Source of the DNA: Tetracentron sinense
Taxonomy: Eukaryota; Streptophyta; Magnoliopsida; Trochodendrales; Trochodendraceae
Assembly: GCA_015143295.1 (NCBI GenBank)
Contig: CM026557.1
Location: 33,365,965-33,429,964 of the forward strand
Reading direction: 5' to 3'
Length of the DNA stretch: 64,000 bases
This document shows positions 1 to 12,776 of this stretch, one piece after another. The translations under genes were made by a program, and so were the position numbers. The first letter of the stretch is position 1; each line of letters opens with the position of its first letter. Under the pieces are notes generated by a model. That model ran no database searches, was not told the DNA's origin, and worked only from the letters and a program-made list of their open reading frames with translations.

Positions 1-1735
1 CGTATTCCTCTTCAACCTAGGGCTCTGGGTTGCAATTGTTAAATGGATCTACCGACGTAAAATGTATGGCTGAGCATGGAATACTCAGCATGTATAATCT
101 ACTAGCCAACATTGTTATACAATAAACAATATCATGTGAGCATTGAAGATAATAATTCATAATTCATGCATTGAGCCAAACATAGAAATCATAACTCAAA
201 ACTTAACTTAATATGTGCATAACTTTCAAAACCTTATATTAAGAGCTTTGCTAGAAAACAAAACATGCCTTATGAGTTCTTATACATCTTATGAGTTATG
301 AGCTTATAAGTCCTTATGAGTTCTTTGAGCTTGTGAATTCTTATGAGCCTTGTGAGCCTTGTAACCATTCTTAGACTTATGATTCGTAGAGACTTGTGAG
401 ATGATCGTAGACATGATCCGTAGAACTTGTGAACCGATTAGACATGATCCTTATGAGCTTTATTAGCCGTGTGAGCCTTATGAGTAACTTGTGAGCCTTA
501 AGAGTTCTTATGAAAGCCTTGCAAGACTTGTGATCCTTAGAAACTAGTGATCCAATCTTAGACATGATCCTTATGAGCATTTATAACCGATCTTGGACTT
601 ATGATCCGTTTATGATCCGTAGAGAAATTATAACCGATCTTACTTTGCCAACCCAAAGTTTGGCCTTGTCAAATCTTATGAGCTTATGGGTTTTCTTATG
701 AGATTTTTCCTTAAAACCCTTCTTATAAATTTTAAGACGTCATGCTTAGGAGGAAAACATCGATTGTGCAAGATATAGAGTACTTATAGTGCTTGTGAGC
801 ATCTTAGCAACTTAGAAATCTTTATTCATACATATACGAGACAAATGGGCATCATGATAGATTAGGAAAGCTTTAAAACATTCAACGCATGTTGAGACAA
901 GCTTAGGAGCATCATATAAATCATAAAAAATCTTTGAACATCCAATGACAACCTTAGAATACTATACATAGAAGTAGCATAGCAAAGAACATCAAGAAAA
1001 TGATTTGAAATCATAGTTCTTTGAAGAAAATCAAATAAAGTTAACTAGCAGGGTGTACCTACCTTACAAAGAGTGAATCTCTCTAATATAGAGCTTGAGG
1101 AAGGTTGAGAAAGCAAAATGAGCTCCAAACTTGGTCTTGGAGCAAAACCCTAGTTCTTATCTTCCTTCTCCTTCAAAACCCTCAATTATTTGCCTTAGAG
1201 GGTTTGTGATACCCTAAGGCCACAAAATTGGCCTTATATAGGCAAAGGGGTGGTAAAAGACCACCCTACACTTAATAAATTGGCTTAAAAAGACCAAATA
1301 GGGGAGAAACCCATATATTCGGTCGATCGGTAGTGACCATCGGCCGACGGGTCAAAAATGACCTCTCTGTCAGAAAAGCTAATACAAAATTTTGCTTGAT
1401 CGGTGGACCGGTAAGGAGTATTGATAGTGATTCGGTTGACTGGTAGTGGCATTCGATCAACCGGTTGCTGTTCAGTCGACCGGTTTTGCCTGTTTTTTTT
1501 TCCCCATTTTTCCTATTTTCTTCATTTCTCGAATGCTTTTACCCTTGTTCCTTAGCACCCATAGGCATTACACGCCTATATTTTGAACCCCTAACAATCA
1601 TGCAAAAACCCATAAAGTTCACAACCTTCATTTCCCATTGAGAACCTCCAAGACCATACGTAAGGCTTAAAGCCTTAAAACACTATTTATAGCACTATTC
1701 ACTGGAATAGTAATTTCAGGATCTGGGGTTCTACA
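1..1735 (-). mobile_element. 3' LTR (window-truncated) of Tekay-like Ty3/gypsy element A
   Basis: This stretch repeats 8295-9974 almost end to end in the same orientation, so the two are the LTRs of one minus-strand element. It ends in GGGGTTCTACA, followed at once by the polypurine tract. About the first 330 bp of the LTR lie outside the window. It contains an irregular CTTATGAG-rich array (250-700), a minus-strand TATA box near 1236 and GATCGG/GGTCGAC motifs at 1320-1480. The two LTRs differ by several small indels and scattered substitutions, so the insertion is not recent. Confidence 0.93.
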
Positions 1736-1750
1736 TCCTCCCCCCTTACA
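1736..1750 (-). other. Polypurine tract of element A
   Basis: Read on the minus strand this is GTAAGGGGGGAGGA, directly adjoining the 3' LTR start TGTAGAACCCC. A purine run in this position primes plus-strand DNA synthesis in LTR retrotransposons. Confidence 0.9.
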
Positions 1751-1844
1751 GAAATTTCGACCCCAAAATTAGGACGATACAAGGAGATGTAAAAAAAAAA
1801 TACATGAAACAACCAAAGAAACTAGACATACAAATAAGGGTACT

Positions 1845-3337
1845 TTTCTCTCACTTCAACTTCACGCTCCCAAGTAACCTCTTCTGCAGAATGATGTTGT
1901 CATTTCAAAAGAATCAATGAGATAGTCTTGTTGCGTAAAACTTGATCTCTCCTCTCCAAGATCCGGGTTGGGGTCTCCATTAGGGTGAGATCCTCCCGAA
2001 TCTCCGACGGATTAGGATCGATGACATGAGATGGATCCGGGATATATTTTCGGAGCATAAAAATGTGGAACACATTGTGGACTGCCGCCATGTGAGTAGG
2101 TAGGGCGACCCAATAAGTGACCTCACTGAGTCTAGTGATGATCTTAAATGGACCCACGTATCTAGGGCTGAGCTTGTCCCTATTCCCAAACCTCATAATA
2201 ACCTCCGTAAGTGAAATCTTGATGAACACATAATAGCCAACACAGAACTCAAGATTCCTTCGATGGTTGTCGGCATAGCTCTTCTACCAATCTTGAGCAG
2301 TCTTTCATCCTCTCCCTGATGATCTTAATCCTATCTGCGATCTGCTCAATCAATTCAAGTCTCAAAACTTGCTTCTCATCAACTTTGTCCCAGTATAGAA
2401 GAGATCTACAACTTCTCCTGTACAAGGCCTCGAAAGGAGCTATCTGGATGCTTGCCTGATAACTGTTGTTGTAGGCGAACTCAACCAACAGCAAGTGATC
2501 CTTCCAACTACCTTTGAAGTCCAACATGCAAGTCCGAAGCATGTCCTCAATAATTTGGTTCACCATCTCGGTCTATCCATCAATCTGCAGATGAAAGGTG
2601 GTGCTAAAATCCAGACGAGAACCCATTGCACTCTAAAAGCTCTTCCAGAACCTGAAAGTAAACCTTGGATCCCGATCTGACACAATGCTGATTGGTACCC
2701 TGTGCAACCGAACCACTTCCTGGATGTACAATGCTGCAAGCAGGTTCGAGTTGAACGTAGTTTGATAGAGCAAGAGATGGGTGGACTTCGTCAAACGGTC
2801 AACCACCACCCAAATGACATCGGAGTTCTTCGTCGTTCTTGGCAACCCAACAATGAAATTCATGGATATGTTCTCCCATTTCCACTCAAGAATAGGAAGG
2901 GACTGCATGAGACCTGCTAGCCTCATATGCTCGGCCTTGACCTGCTGGTACACCAAGCACCGAGACACATACTCCGCCACCTCCCTCTTCATGTTTCTCC
3001 ACCAAAAGTGTTTCTTCAGGTTCTGGTACATTTTCGTACCCCCAGGATGCACAATGTACTTGGACCGGTGAGCTTCATCCAAGATTTCGCTCCTCAACTC
3101 CGCATCAGCAGGAACACATAATCTTCTCTTAAATGTGATGGCTCCATCACCATTTAAGGAGAATTCATCACTCTCATTGCTAACTGCCTTATCTCGGTAT
3201 GCCATTAGCTCCGCATCCGAACCCTGTAATTCTTGGATCCGAACCAGGATATAAGGCTTGACAGTAAGATTTGTCATGACTAGCCCAAAGGTTAGAATAC
3301 TGAAATTGGTATCAAGGTTCACCATGACCTCCAACAT
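1845..3337 (-). mobile_element. Integrase and chromodomain region of element A (fossil)
   Basis: Minus-strand frames here give typical Ty3/gypsy integrase: an HHCC-like start with YVSRCLVYQQVKAEH, a core with WVVVDRLTKSTHLL and VSDRDPRFTFRFWKSF, and a C-terminal region with KLSPRYVGPFKII. A chromodomain-like tail follows (TRILERRDQVLRNK, then EEVTWERE), which places the element in the chromovirus branch, Tekay/Del type. The reading frame is broken in several places, so the element is a fossil. The domain order gag, pro, RT, RNase H, INT agrees with the minus orientation. Confidence 0.9.
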
Positions 3338-5020
3338 CTTCCACTCTCAAACCATTATGTGGGCTACAAATCCAGGAAGCTTCCTGCTCAAAGCATCTAC
3401 CACCACGTTAGCCTTACTCAGGTGGTACTAAATAGAGCATTCGTAGTCCTTCAAAAATTTCATCCATCTATGCTGCCTCAAATTTAGCTCCTTATGGGAA
3501 AACAAATACTTTAAGTTTTTATGATCTGTGAACACCTCAAACTATTCTCCATAAAGGTAGTGCTGTTAAATCTTCAATGCAAACACAACTACGACAAGTT
3601 CCAAGTCATGTGTAGTATAGTTCTTTTCATGATCTTTCAGTTGCCGAGAAGCGTAGGTGAGGACTTTCCAGTGCATAAGAACACATCCTAGCCCGATATG
3701 TGAGGCATCGCTGTATACTACAAATCCGCCACTCCCTGGTGGAACCGTGAGAACGAGGCTATAGTAAGCCCCTTCTTCAACTCTACGAAGCTATTCTCAC
3801 ACTTCTCACTCTAAACAAACTTGGAATTTTTTCGTGTCAAGTACTTGAGCGGTGCCGCTAAATTAGAGAACCCCTCTACGAATCTCCGGTAGTAGCCTGC
3901 CAAACCAAGGAAGCTGCACATCTTGGTAACACTCTTGGGTCTCTCCCAGTTCATCACTGCCTTTATCTTCGACGGATCGATGGAGATACCCTCGGCAAAT
4001 ACTACGTGGCTAAGGAATGTCACATTTTCCAACCAGAATTCACACTTACTCAACTTGGCATAAAATCTATGCTCTCGAAGAGTCTCAAGTGTACTGTGAA
4101 GGTCTCGATCGTGATCCTCCCATGTCTGGGAATACACCAAGATGTCATCAACGAAGATAATGACGCATCGATCGAGGGATGGTCTGAACACCCGGTTCAT
4201 TAAATCCATGAACGCCACTGGTGTATTCATCAAACCGAAAGGTATGACAGAGAACTTGTAGTGCCTGTACTGAGTCCTGAAGACAGTCTTGGGAACATCT
4301 TCAACCTTGATCTTTAACTGATGATACCCTAACCGAAGATCAATCTTGGAAAAGAACCTTGCCCCTTTCAACTGGCTAAACAAATCCTCTATCTATGGCA
4401 ATGGATAACGGTTCTTAATTATGACCTTGTTCAGTTGTCTGTAGTCGATGAACATCCTCATCGACCCATCCTTCTTCTTCACGAAGAGCACTACAGCTCC
4501 TCATGGTGACACACTTGGTCAGATGAACCTGAGCTACTGCAACTATTCTATCTGTTCCTTCAAATTTTTAAGCTCAACTGGGGCCATCCTATACAGAGCC
4601 CTAAAAATCAAAGCGGTGCCCGGAGTCAACTCGATGGTGAACTCTATCACTCGATCAGGAGATAATCCCGATAAGTCCTCGGAAAACACATCCAAATACT
4701 CACTCATGACCAGAATGGCTAAGGAGTCTCTTGTCTCCGCGTTCGAGAGACTGAGGGCTACAAAACGGGCTATATCTCTCCTCCGTATCCCTCTGAAGTG
4801 AAATAGCTTAACACCTTCTGGCCTAAAAACTACCATCTTCTCAAAGCAAGCCATGTGCCTGTGATGTGCTGAAAGCCAATTCATCCCTAGGATAACATCA
4901 AAATCCTAGAATTCTAGGACAAAGAAAATCCGCTAGGTTACATCTCCCTAGTTAGAGAATTCCCGACATGGAAGACTTCCTCTAAGCATTGGCCTACTCG
5001 AATATCAACCACCATGCAAC
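3338..5020 (-). mobile_element. RT, RNase H and protease-tail region of element A (fossil)
   Basis: Minus-strand frames give gypsy reverse transcriptase with [28 protein letters not shown] and the catalytic motif FVDDILVYS, followed by [16 protein letters not shown]. RNase H-like sequence lies at about 3340-3800. Upstream in the element, at 4543-4884, is the protease/RT linker with MNWLSAHHRHMACF. Only the distal part of the protease is recognisable before the unrelated stretch that starts near 5021. The region is broken several times. Confidence 0.9.
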
Positions 5021-6245
5021 TTGAATAAGCATAATTTATCATAACATACTTCATATTTTAGCATGCACATGCACATGGTAACATTTCTAGCATCATTATT
5101 AGGCATAATTCATCATAGCATATCTTATTATACTCCTACAAACCTTTCAATGTCATCATGTTCCATATTTAGTGTTCCTAGACATTTCAACAAACACCTA
5201 CCATGCGTTAGTTATGTATACAATGCCCTTACCATTTTCACATTTCAAAACCATATCACTACTCATTCATAAACCACATTCATCCCTTCCAAACCCAATG
5301 TCAATCCACACCTTCATAATCTATTCCTTCTCTATTTTAGCTCATTCACCATCATTTCCATACATCCATAATCCATAACGTAATCCATAATTCAATTTAA
5401 GCTTCTAACATATAAATTCATCTATATCCTTACTTAACATGCAACTCTTATACTAATCCATCATTTCATACAAGTTCAATAATCATACTAACAATACAAG
5501 AGATAGATTAGATATGATATCCACCTCAATTCACATTTCAATTACTTAATTCATGCATTTTCATGTAAATCTCTTGACATTCCATAAACATTTTCATTTT
5601 AAACAAACAAAACATTACTAAGGTTAGATTAGAAGAGATATCGACCTTAGGGATTCTTCCCTTGAATCCAAATTGCTAGATGAATCTCCTTCAAGCTTTG
5701 GGGTTGCTTTCCAAGCTAAATCTTCTTCTTCTCCAAGCAATTCCTTCTCCTCCAAGCCAAATCCTCTTGAAACCCTAGGTTTTTTCCCAAAATCGCTTCC
5801 AAATTAGGTTAGAAACCCTTTAGAGTCTAAAACCCTCAAATTAGAATTGTTATTTATAGGCTAGGGGTTTAAAACCCTCATTCTGAAACTTTTTAAAAAT
5901 TTTGAATCGCGATTTGCGATCAATCATCATATTGGGCGATCGATTGTCTCTCGCCTGGTGATCGATCGTCACATCTGCTGTGATCAATTGTCTAAGAAAC
6001 AAAAGCTTCCCAAATTTTTTGCTTTAAGACGATCGATCGTCACATTAGTGCGATCGATCGTCACACAAACAGGGGCTTACCCAGATTTCAGGTTTTTGGC
6101 GATCAATCGTCGATCCTCCTGCGTTTGATCGTCGGCACTGAATTTCACCCTACTAACCCTTAAACATTTAAACCACACTACACTACTTAGATATAATCAA
6201 ACATGCATAAAAACATAATAAAAGACTAATATACCCATAATAATT
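5021..6245 (-). mobile_element. LTR-like non-coding stretch between gag and pol of element A
   Basis: No coding signal is visible. The stretch has LTR-promoter architecture on the minus strand: an array of CGATCGATCG motifs (5905-6130), then a TATA box (TATAAATAAC, near 5852), then a leader with CCTAGGGTTT and TTCAAGGGAAG. It lies where the proximal half of the protease should be, so it is most simply an inserted LTR piece of another gypsy family. I found no clear TG/CA ends or target duplication, so the exact borders are uncertain. Confidence 0.55.
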
Positions 6246-6259
6246 GTATTAAAGGCATG

Positions 6260-7461
6260 AAAGAAGGTTCGGTTCTCTATAGAGGCGATGATGTGGGCTG
6301 TGTGGGCCGTGCAGGACTAGAGACAGAAGCCTATAAAGACCCCTGCTGAGGAGTCTACCTGATTGGGGTTCTGCTTCCCTGAGACTAAGCCTGTGACTGG
6401 TGGCGTGGGCAATCTCAAATCATGTGGCCCTGATCGCTATTATGAAAACATCCACCAGAGGCTCTCCGACACTCTCTGGCCCTGTTCCTCCTACCACAAA
6501 AGTCACACTCCTCGAACGAGGATGATGAGGATGTAGATGGCGCAAATCTAGTGACCTGTGAAAAAGAAGGGCGAGGTGCCTGAGTAGTAATAGTAGGACG
6601 AGGCGCCTGTGGTACAAAAGGTGGCCTCTATGACTGCATCGGCCTGGCTGCTTGGTATGGGGTTGTTCTAGCCCTCTTCTCTGGTGGTGCTGAGCCACTA
6701 GATTGGTCTCTAACCATTTTCCTTCTCTTGAAGAAATCTTCTGAGTTTGTCTCTACCAACGGGGCCTTGTCATAGACTTCTGCATAGGTCACATGTCAAA
6801 ACATAGAGACCATGTCTCTAATATAACCTTTCAGGCCTCTTTCAAACTTTTTGGCCTTCATAGCCTCCATGGCTATCATGTGCGGAGCAAACCTCGATAG
6901 CTCCGAGAACTTGGCCTCGTACTCGGCCACTGACATACTACCCTATTCCAGGGTAATGAATTTCATCTCCTTCTCTCTGACTCTTACTGGAAAATATTTA
7001 TTGTAAAAGAAGTCAAGAAATGCCCCCCATGTCCACTCCTGACTTGCTCGGGTCAATTCCCTTGTCCTGATAGCGGACCTCCACCAGTGGTCTACCTTGC
7101 CTTCCATCATGAAGGTGGCACTTGTAACTCTCTCTGCCTCAGTAGGCGCCAAGACGGAAAATAACTTCTCTAGCTATATAACCCATGCCTCTGCTACCAA
7201 TGGGTCTAGGCTACCATAGAAAACGGGAGGCCTCATCCTCTGAAAAGCCTCAATCCCCATATTATGATGTGTAGGAGTAGGCATAAGTACCTCCGTAGGA
7301 GTAGCAGTAAGGGTAGAGGGTTGTCTGGCTGCAAGCATCGCTAGTGTCTCTGCTATGGAGCCCAAGACCTGGGTGAGGTCAGGCTGCTCATCCCCCAATG
7401 GAGGAGGAGATGCTCCACTTCTCTTAGTATGGTATCCACGACCCCGATTGCCACGTCTCAT
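6260..7461 (-). mobile_element. gag region of element A (fossil)
   Basis: The minus strand starts with MRRGNRGRGYHTKRSG, followed by a retrotransposon gag domain (RMRPPVFYGSLDPLVAEAW; KVDHWWRSA; FYNKYFPVRVREKEM) and a proline/arginine-rich tail. Near 6395-6440 there is a zinc-knuckle-like CFHNSDQGH, a decayed form of the CCHC nucleic-acid-binding motif. Frames are broken. Position between the primer-binding site and pol fits gag. Confidence 0.85.
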
Positions 7462-7948
7462 GATTTAATCCTGAGAACAAGAGCAAAGCATGAGTCTAAC
7501 TCGGATCACATTATTGATTCAAGTATTGAAATTCTACAACACCAAGCATTTATCTAAGTATAGAATATACATCAAGTATACACACCATAGTATAATAATA
7601 CACTTTGAGGTTAGCTTCACTAGGAACCTCTTAAGCTAAGACACTAGATCGGTTGAGTTCCAACCGGTTTTGTACTAAGACTAATTCATTAGTCTATACT
7701 TGGAATACAACTCTTTTCTCGGACAACTTAAATGCAAGGCTAACACTCGAAGCTAAGCCTAGACAAATCTAATGTGTTATTCTTAATGTGATTTTATAAG
7801 TTTTATGTCCTATGTTTCATTCCTAAGAAACTCTCTTGTCCAAGACATTAGGTCCATCTTCGTCAACTGTCTCATCCTTTGGGGATCTAATGCCTTTGCT
7901 CAATCATGGTATCGGACTCTAAGTGACCTTAAAGAACCTAATACCTAG
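7462..7948 (-). mobile_element. 5' untranslated leader of element A
   Basis: A non-coding stretch between the primer-binding site and the gag start on the minus strand. No ORF or further structure is evident. Confidence 0.75.
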
Positions 7949-7960
7949 GCTCTGATACCA
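7949..7960 (-). other. Primer-binding site of element A (tRNA-iMet)
   Basis: The plus strand reads GCTCTGATACCA, i.e. TGGTATCAGAGC on the minus strand. This is the classic complement of the 3' end of initiator methionine tRNA. It lies 4 bp inside the 5' LTR, as expected. Confidence 0.93.
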
Positions 7961-7964
7961 ACTC

Positions 7965-9974
7965 TGTTGCACCCCAAAATCTCACCTAGGAGTTAGGCGT
8001 GATTCTGTGCGTGACTAACCTATCATGTCAAACCATCCTATCCGATATCCAAGGCATAACATAATAAAAACGATAATCATAGCGGAAGCGTAAACTAAAA
8101 ATTTCTTTAACTTATATGATCTGTATTCCAAGTTTGTACATACATAACAAATGTAAAGGTGGACATGCTCACCTATAAAAAATAATAAATATAATCTCAC
8201 TATCACTCCACTCAGCAATAGTCTAGATAGGGCCACACATCTAAATCCATATCCTCCTATGGCTGCAACAGGATAGGCGGTGCCCTTTCTTCCACGTATT
8301 CCTCTTCAACCCAGGGCTCTAGGTTGTAATTGTTAAATGGACCTGCCGACATAAAATGTACGACTGAGCATGGAATACTCAACGTGTACAAGCTATTAGC
8401 TAACATTGTTATACAATAAACAATATCATGTGAGCATTGAAGATAACAATTCATAATTCATGCATTGAGCCGAACATAGAATTCATAACTCAAAACTTAA
8501 CTTAATATGTGCATAACTTTCAAAACCTTATCTTAAGAGCTTTGGTAGAAAACAAAACATGTCTTATGAGTTCTTATAAATCTTATGAGTCTTATGAGCT
8601 TATGAGTTCTTTGAGCTTGTGAGTTCTTATGAGCCTTGTAACCAGTCTTAGACTTATGATCCGTGGAGACTTGTGAGATGATCGTAGACATGATCCGTAG
8701 AGCTTGTGAACCGATTAGACATGATCCTTATGAGCCGTGTGAGCTTTATGAGTTCTTATGAAAGCCTTGCGAGACTTGTGATCCTTAGAGACTAGTGATC
8801 CAATCTTAGACATGATCCTTATGAGCATTTGTAACCGATCTTGGACTTATGATCCGTAGAGAAATTGTAACGATCTTAGACTTTGCCAACCCAAAGTTTG
8901 ACCTTGTCAAATCTTATGAGCTTATGGGTTTTCTTATGAGATTTTTCCTTAAAACCCTTCTTATAAATTTTAACACGTCATGCTTAGGAGGAAAACATCA
9001 ATTGTGCAAGATATGGAGTACTTATAGTGCTTGTGAGCATCCTAGCAACTTAGAAATCTTTATTCATACATATACGCAACATATGAGCATAATGATAGAT
9101 TAGGAAAGCTTTAAAACATTCAACACATGTTGAGACAAGCTTAGGAGCATCATATAAATCATAAAAAGTCTTTGAACATCCAATCACAACCTTAGAATAC
9201 TATACATAGAAGTAGCATAGCAAAGAACATCAAGAACATGCTTTGAAATCATAGTTCTTTGAAGAAAATCAAATAAAGTTAACTAGTAAGGTGTACCTAC
9301 CTTGCAAAGAGTGAATCTCTCCAATATAGAGCTTGAGGAAGGTTGAGAAGGCTTGAAGGAGTGCAAATCGACTTTGGGAAGCAAAATGAGCTCCAAACTT
9401 GGCCTTCGAGCAAAACCAAAGTTCTCATCTTCCTCCTCCTTCAAAACCCCCAATTATTTGCCTTAGAGGGTTTGTGATAAGGCCACGAAATTGGCCTTAT
9501 ATAGGCAAAGGGGGGGTAAAAGACCAACCTACCCTTAATAAATTGGCTTAAAAAGACCAAATAGGGAAAAACCCGTATGTTTGGTCGACCGATAGTGACC
9601 ATCGGTCAACCGGTCAAAAATGACCTCTCTGTTAAAAAAGCCCATAAAAATTTTGCTCGATCGATCGACCAGTAAGGAGTATCAGTCGACCGATAGTGGT
9701 TCGGTCGACTGGTAGCAAAGTCGGTCGACCAGTTTTGACTTTTTTTTCCCCCATTTTTCCTATTTTCTTCATTTTGACTTTCGAGTGATTTAAGCACCCA
9801 TAGGCATTACACACCTATGTTTTGAACCCCCAACAATCATGCAAAGACCCATAAAGTTCACAACCCTCATTTCTCATTGAGAACCTCCAAGACCATACAC
9901 AAGGCTTAAAGCCTTAAAACACTATTCACAGGACTATTAACTGGAATAGTAATTTCAAGATCTGGGGTTCTACA
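7965..9974 (-). mobile_element. 5' LTR of element A (2.0 kb)
   Basis: Plus-strand borders are TGTTGCACCCC and GGGGTTCTACA. It matches the left LTR over the whole shared length. On the minus strand GGTCGACCG-type motifs (9580-9735) precede a TATA box (CTATATAAGG, near 9497). A degenerate CTTATGAG array lies at 8560-8960. The bases after 9974 continue an integrase reading on the plus strand, so element A was inserted into element B. The left partner of the expected target duplication (CTGAT at 9975-9979) is outside the window. Confidence 0.93.
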
Positions 9975-10855
9975 CTGATCAAGTCAGCTCATTTCCTTCC
10001 TTATCAGATTATGTTCAACTCGAACCAGCTCGATAGCTTGTACATAAAGGAAGTGGTTCATCTGCACGAGGTGTCAGTTAGCATTGTATCAGACAGAGAC
10101 CCAAGGTTTACTTCCAGGTTTTGGAAAAGCTTTCAGCACGCTATGAGTTCTGTTTGGACTTTAGCACCACCTTTCATCCTCAGACAAATGAGCAGACCGA
10201 GAGGGTGAACCAGAGTATAGAGGACATGCTACGGGCTTGTACGTTAGATTTTCAGGACAGTTGGGAGGATCACTTGTCATTGGTTGAGTTCGCCTACAAC
10301 AACAGTTATCAGGCAAGCATCCAGATGACACCTTTCGAGGCCTTGTATAAGAGAAGTTGTAGATCTCCTCTGTACTGAGATGAAGTAGGTGACTTGAAAG
10401 TCTTGGGGCCTGATTTGATTGAGCAGGCCTCAAATAGGGTCAAGATCATCAGGGAGAGGTTGAAAATTGCCTAGAGCCAACAAAAGAGCTTTGCAGACAC
10501 TAGGTGTAAGGACTTGAAATTTCAAGTTGGGGATCGACTCTTTGTGAAGATTTCCCCTAGCAGAGGAACCATGAGGTTCGAAAAGAGGGGTAAGCTAAGA
10601 CCGAGGTACGTGGGACCTTTTAAGGTTATCATGTGTGTAGAAGAAGTCGCTTACCAGGTAGCGCTACTACTCACATGACGGCAGTTCACAATGTGTTTCA
10701 TATTTCCATGCTCCGGATATATGTCCTGGATCCATCACATGTTATTGATCTCGATCCGTTGGAAATCTGGGAGGATCTCACATTAGTGGAGCAACCAGCT
10801 CAAATTTTGGATAGGAGGGATCAAGTCATATGGACCAAGCCTATTTTTCCAGAAA
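9975..10855 (+). mobile_element. Integrase/chromodomain remnant of gypsy element B (fossil)
   Basis: Plus-strand frames read FNSNQLDSLYIKEVVHLHE, VSDRDPRFTSRFWKSF, DMLRACTLDFQDSWEDHLSL, then YVGPFKVI-like sequence and QILDRRDQVIWTKPIF. This is the same Tekay-like integrase/chromodomain tail as in element A but in the opposite orientation. It is interrupted on its left by the whole of element A. The remnant is broken and its 5' part would lie outside the window. Confidence 0.88.
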
Positions 10856-12371
10856 GGGTTCACAAGACTCGACTCCTCCACTAGTGGTCAACTGCTCTCA
10901 AGCCCGATCGACCACTTTTGAGTGTTATATGCCTTGGCCGACCTACTTTATGCTTTTTAGATATTTTGATATGGTCTTTTGGGGTTTTGGCAATCCCAAA
11001 CTTTATAAATAGAACCTCTTGCTTAGGGTTTACGTTTACTAAGTTCTAAGAGAGAATTTTGAGAGAGAAGAGAGAAAAAGCTAGGGTTTCTACTAGGGTT
11101 TTTCTTGAGATTAAAGTTGGAGTCTGGATCTCGCTTCCACAATCTTTCCAAAGCGATAGATCGTAGGGAATCAATCTCGAAAGGTAGATACACTCTTCTA
11201 ATTAGTCTTGTCATAGTTCATTGATACATAGTAGGGTTTGATGTATGGTTTTTGGATGAATTGAGTTGTATGGCTATTGGACTTATATACTATTGTCTTG
11301 ACTGAAAAAGAATGATTATTACCACATGTTTAAGGATTTCTTTGCTTATCCTATTGCTCACAAATGATATACATGTTCACACGCTTGCTTGGCCAAGTTT
11401 TGTATTAAGTATGAGTATTGAAATAATGTTTTTGTTATTAAATATGAGTTTTGCTCAAAGTGTGATTTTCGACTCAAGGGTATCGAGATATCTTGCTTGT
11501 AAAGTTTTGCCCATAAGTTTCGATTCAAGGGTGTTTACCACATTAATTTTGAAAGAAAGTTTGCTCAAGGGTGTTTACCACATTGCTTGTAAAGTCTTGT
11601 TCAAAGTTTGCTCAAGGGTGTTTACCACCTTATTTGTAAAGTTGCTCATAAGTTGGACTCAAGAGATTTTAAAGCCTTGCTTGTAAAGTTTTGAAAAGAA
11701 AATGACTCAAGGGCTTTTGAAGCCTTGCTTGTAAAGTTTTGTAAAGAATGTTTTGACTCAAGGGTATTTGAATAACTTGCTTGTAAATTATGTTTCAAAG
11801 TGACTTGTAAAGTATGGTTTAAAGTATGATTTTCGAAAAGTATGCACCTATTTAGCCTTGCAAAGAAGAATGGTTTCTACACTCTGATTTAAAGCATGAT
11901 TATTCCACTTTGAACTACTTTGTTTTGCTTTAACATGCAAGCATGTTATTGTTAATGTTTATAACATTGCTACCTAGTAGTTTGTATACGCTGAGCTATT
12001 CAATGCTCAGCTGAACTATTATTTTCGGTAGGTCCATTCGACATCTGTGTTCCAGGATCATGGGTCGAGGAGGAGTACGTGGAGGAGGATCCTGTTCAGG
12101 ATCATCCTCAGGAGGGATAGGGCCCTTAATAGGTGGCCTTACCTTGATTTCTGTTGAGGGATGAGAGGGAGTGAAATGTATATGCATTTTGTAAAGTAGA
12201 GATGTCCACTTTCTACTTTTGGTAATTGTAAAACCTTGGAATACAATCATATTACAAAAGAATTTTTAGCTTCCGCTTTTAGTGTGCCTTGTATGTTCTT
12301 ACAAGATGGTTTGATGTATAAGTCACGAGCCAAAGTCTCATGATTACTAGTTGAGATTTTGGGTCGCGACA
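10856..12371 (+). mobile_element. 3' LTR-like segment of element B
   Basis: It ends in ATTTTGGGTCGCGACA, the terminus seen inverted at the start of the solo LTR at 42986. A TATA box (TATAAATAG) lies at about 11003, followed by CTAGGGTTT and AGAGAGAA leader sequence. A GATCGACC motif lies upstream at about 10898. The left border against the integrase tail is not sharp, so the start is approximate. Confidence 0.7.
11455..11830 (+). repeat. Imperfect tandem array inside the element B LTR
   Basis: Repeated units of roughly 40-60 bp contain ACTCAAGGG, then TTTACCAC or TTTGAA, then CTTGCTTGTAAAGT. At least six degenerate copies are visible. A short piece of the same array recurs at 24605-24770. 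Confidence 0.8.
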
Positions 12372-12376
12372 CAAAA

Positions 12377-12776
12377 GGTGTTCTAATTGAGATCAAATCA
12401 TAGCCAACCGCGATTGAACTCGGGGAGCATTCAATCACACCCACAGGTCAACACGTGTACCTATTCAGCCCTATTAACTGTGGTTAAGATTCACTAACCC
12501 TAGGGTTTAATAATCTAACCTTGGGTTTTAGATAAAAATGTTTTAAAAAATCTTTTAACTCTGATTTAAAACTTTTAACCCTTAGGGGTAAAACAAATTT
12601 AATATTTTTTTTTCTAAAAATCAAGGTTAGATTATTGAACCCCTATAGGTTAGTGAATCTTAACCACATTTAATAAAGGTGAACAGGGACACGTGTTGAC
12701 CTGTGAGTGTGATTGAACGCTCCCTGAGTTCAATTGTGATTGGATGTAGTTCGATCTCATTCTAATTCACTTGCAC
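12377..12776. mobile_element. Foldback MITE, copy A
   Basis: The two halves are inverted copies of each other. The left arm contains GAGCATTCAATCACACCCAC, AGGTCAACACGTGT and GGTTAAGATTCACTAACCC; the right arm carries their complements. The AT-rich loop is near 12540-12610. There is no coding capacity. The left end begins directly after the 5 bp that follow the element B LTR. Confidence 0.85.

Noticed and set aside
250-700. Regular CTTATGAG-type repeats that could suggest a CRISPR-like or satellite array
   Set aside because: Units and spacers are irregular, the same array recurs in the second LTR, and the setting is a plant LTR.
2495-3121. Plus-strand frames of 60-100 codons inside the element A integrase
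   Set aside because: They are antisense shadows of the minus-strand integrase reading.
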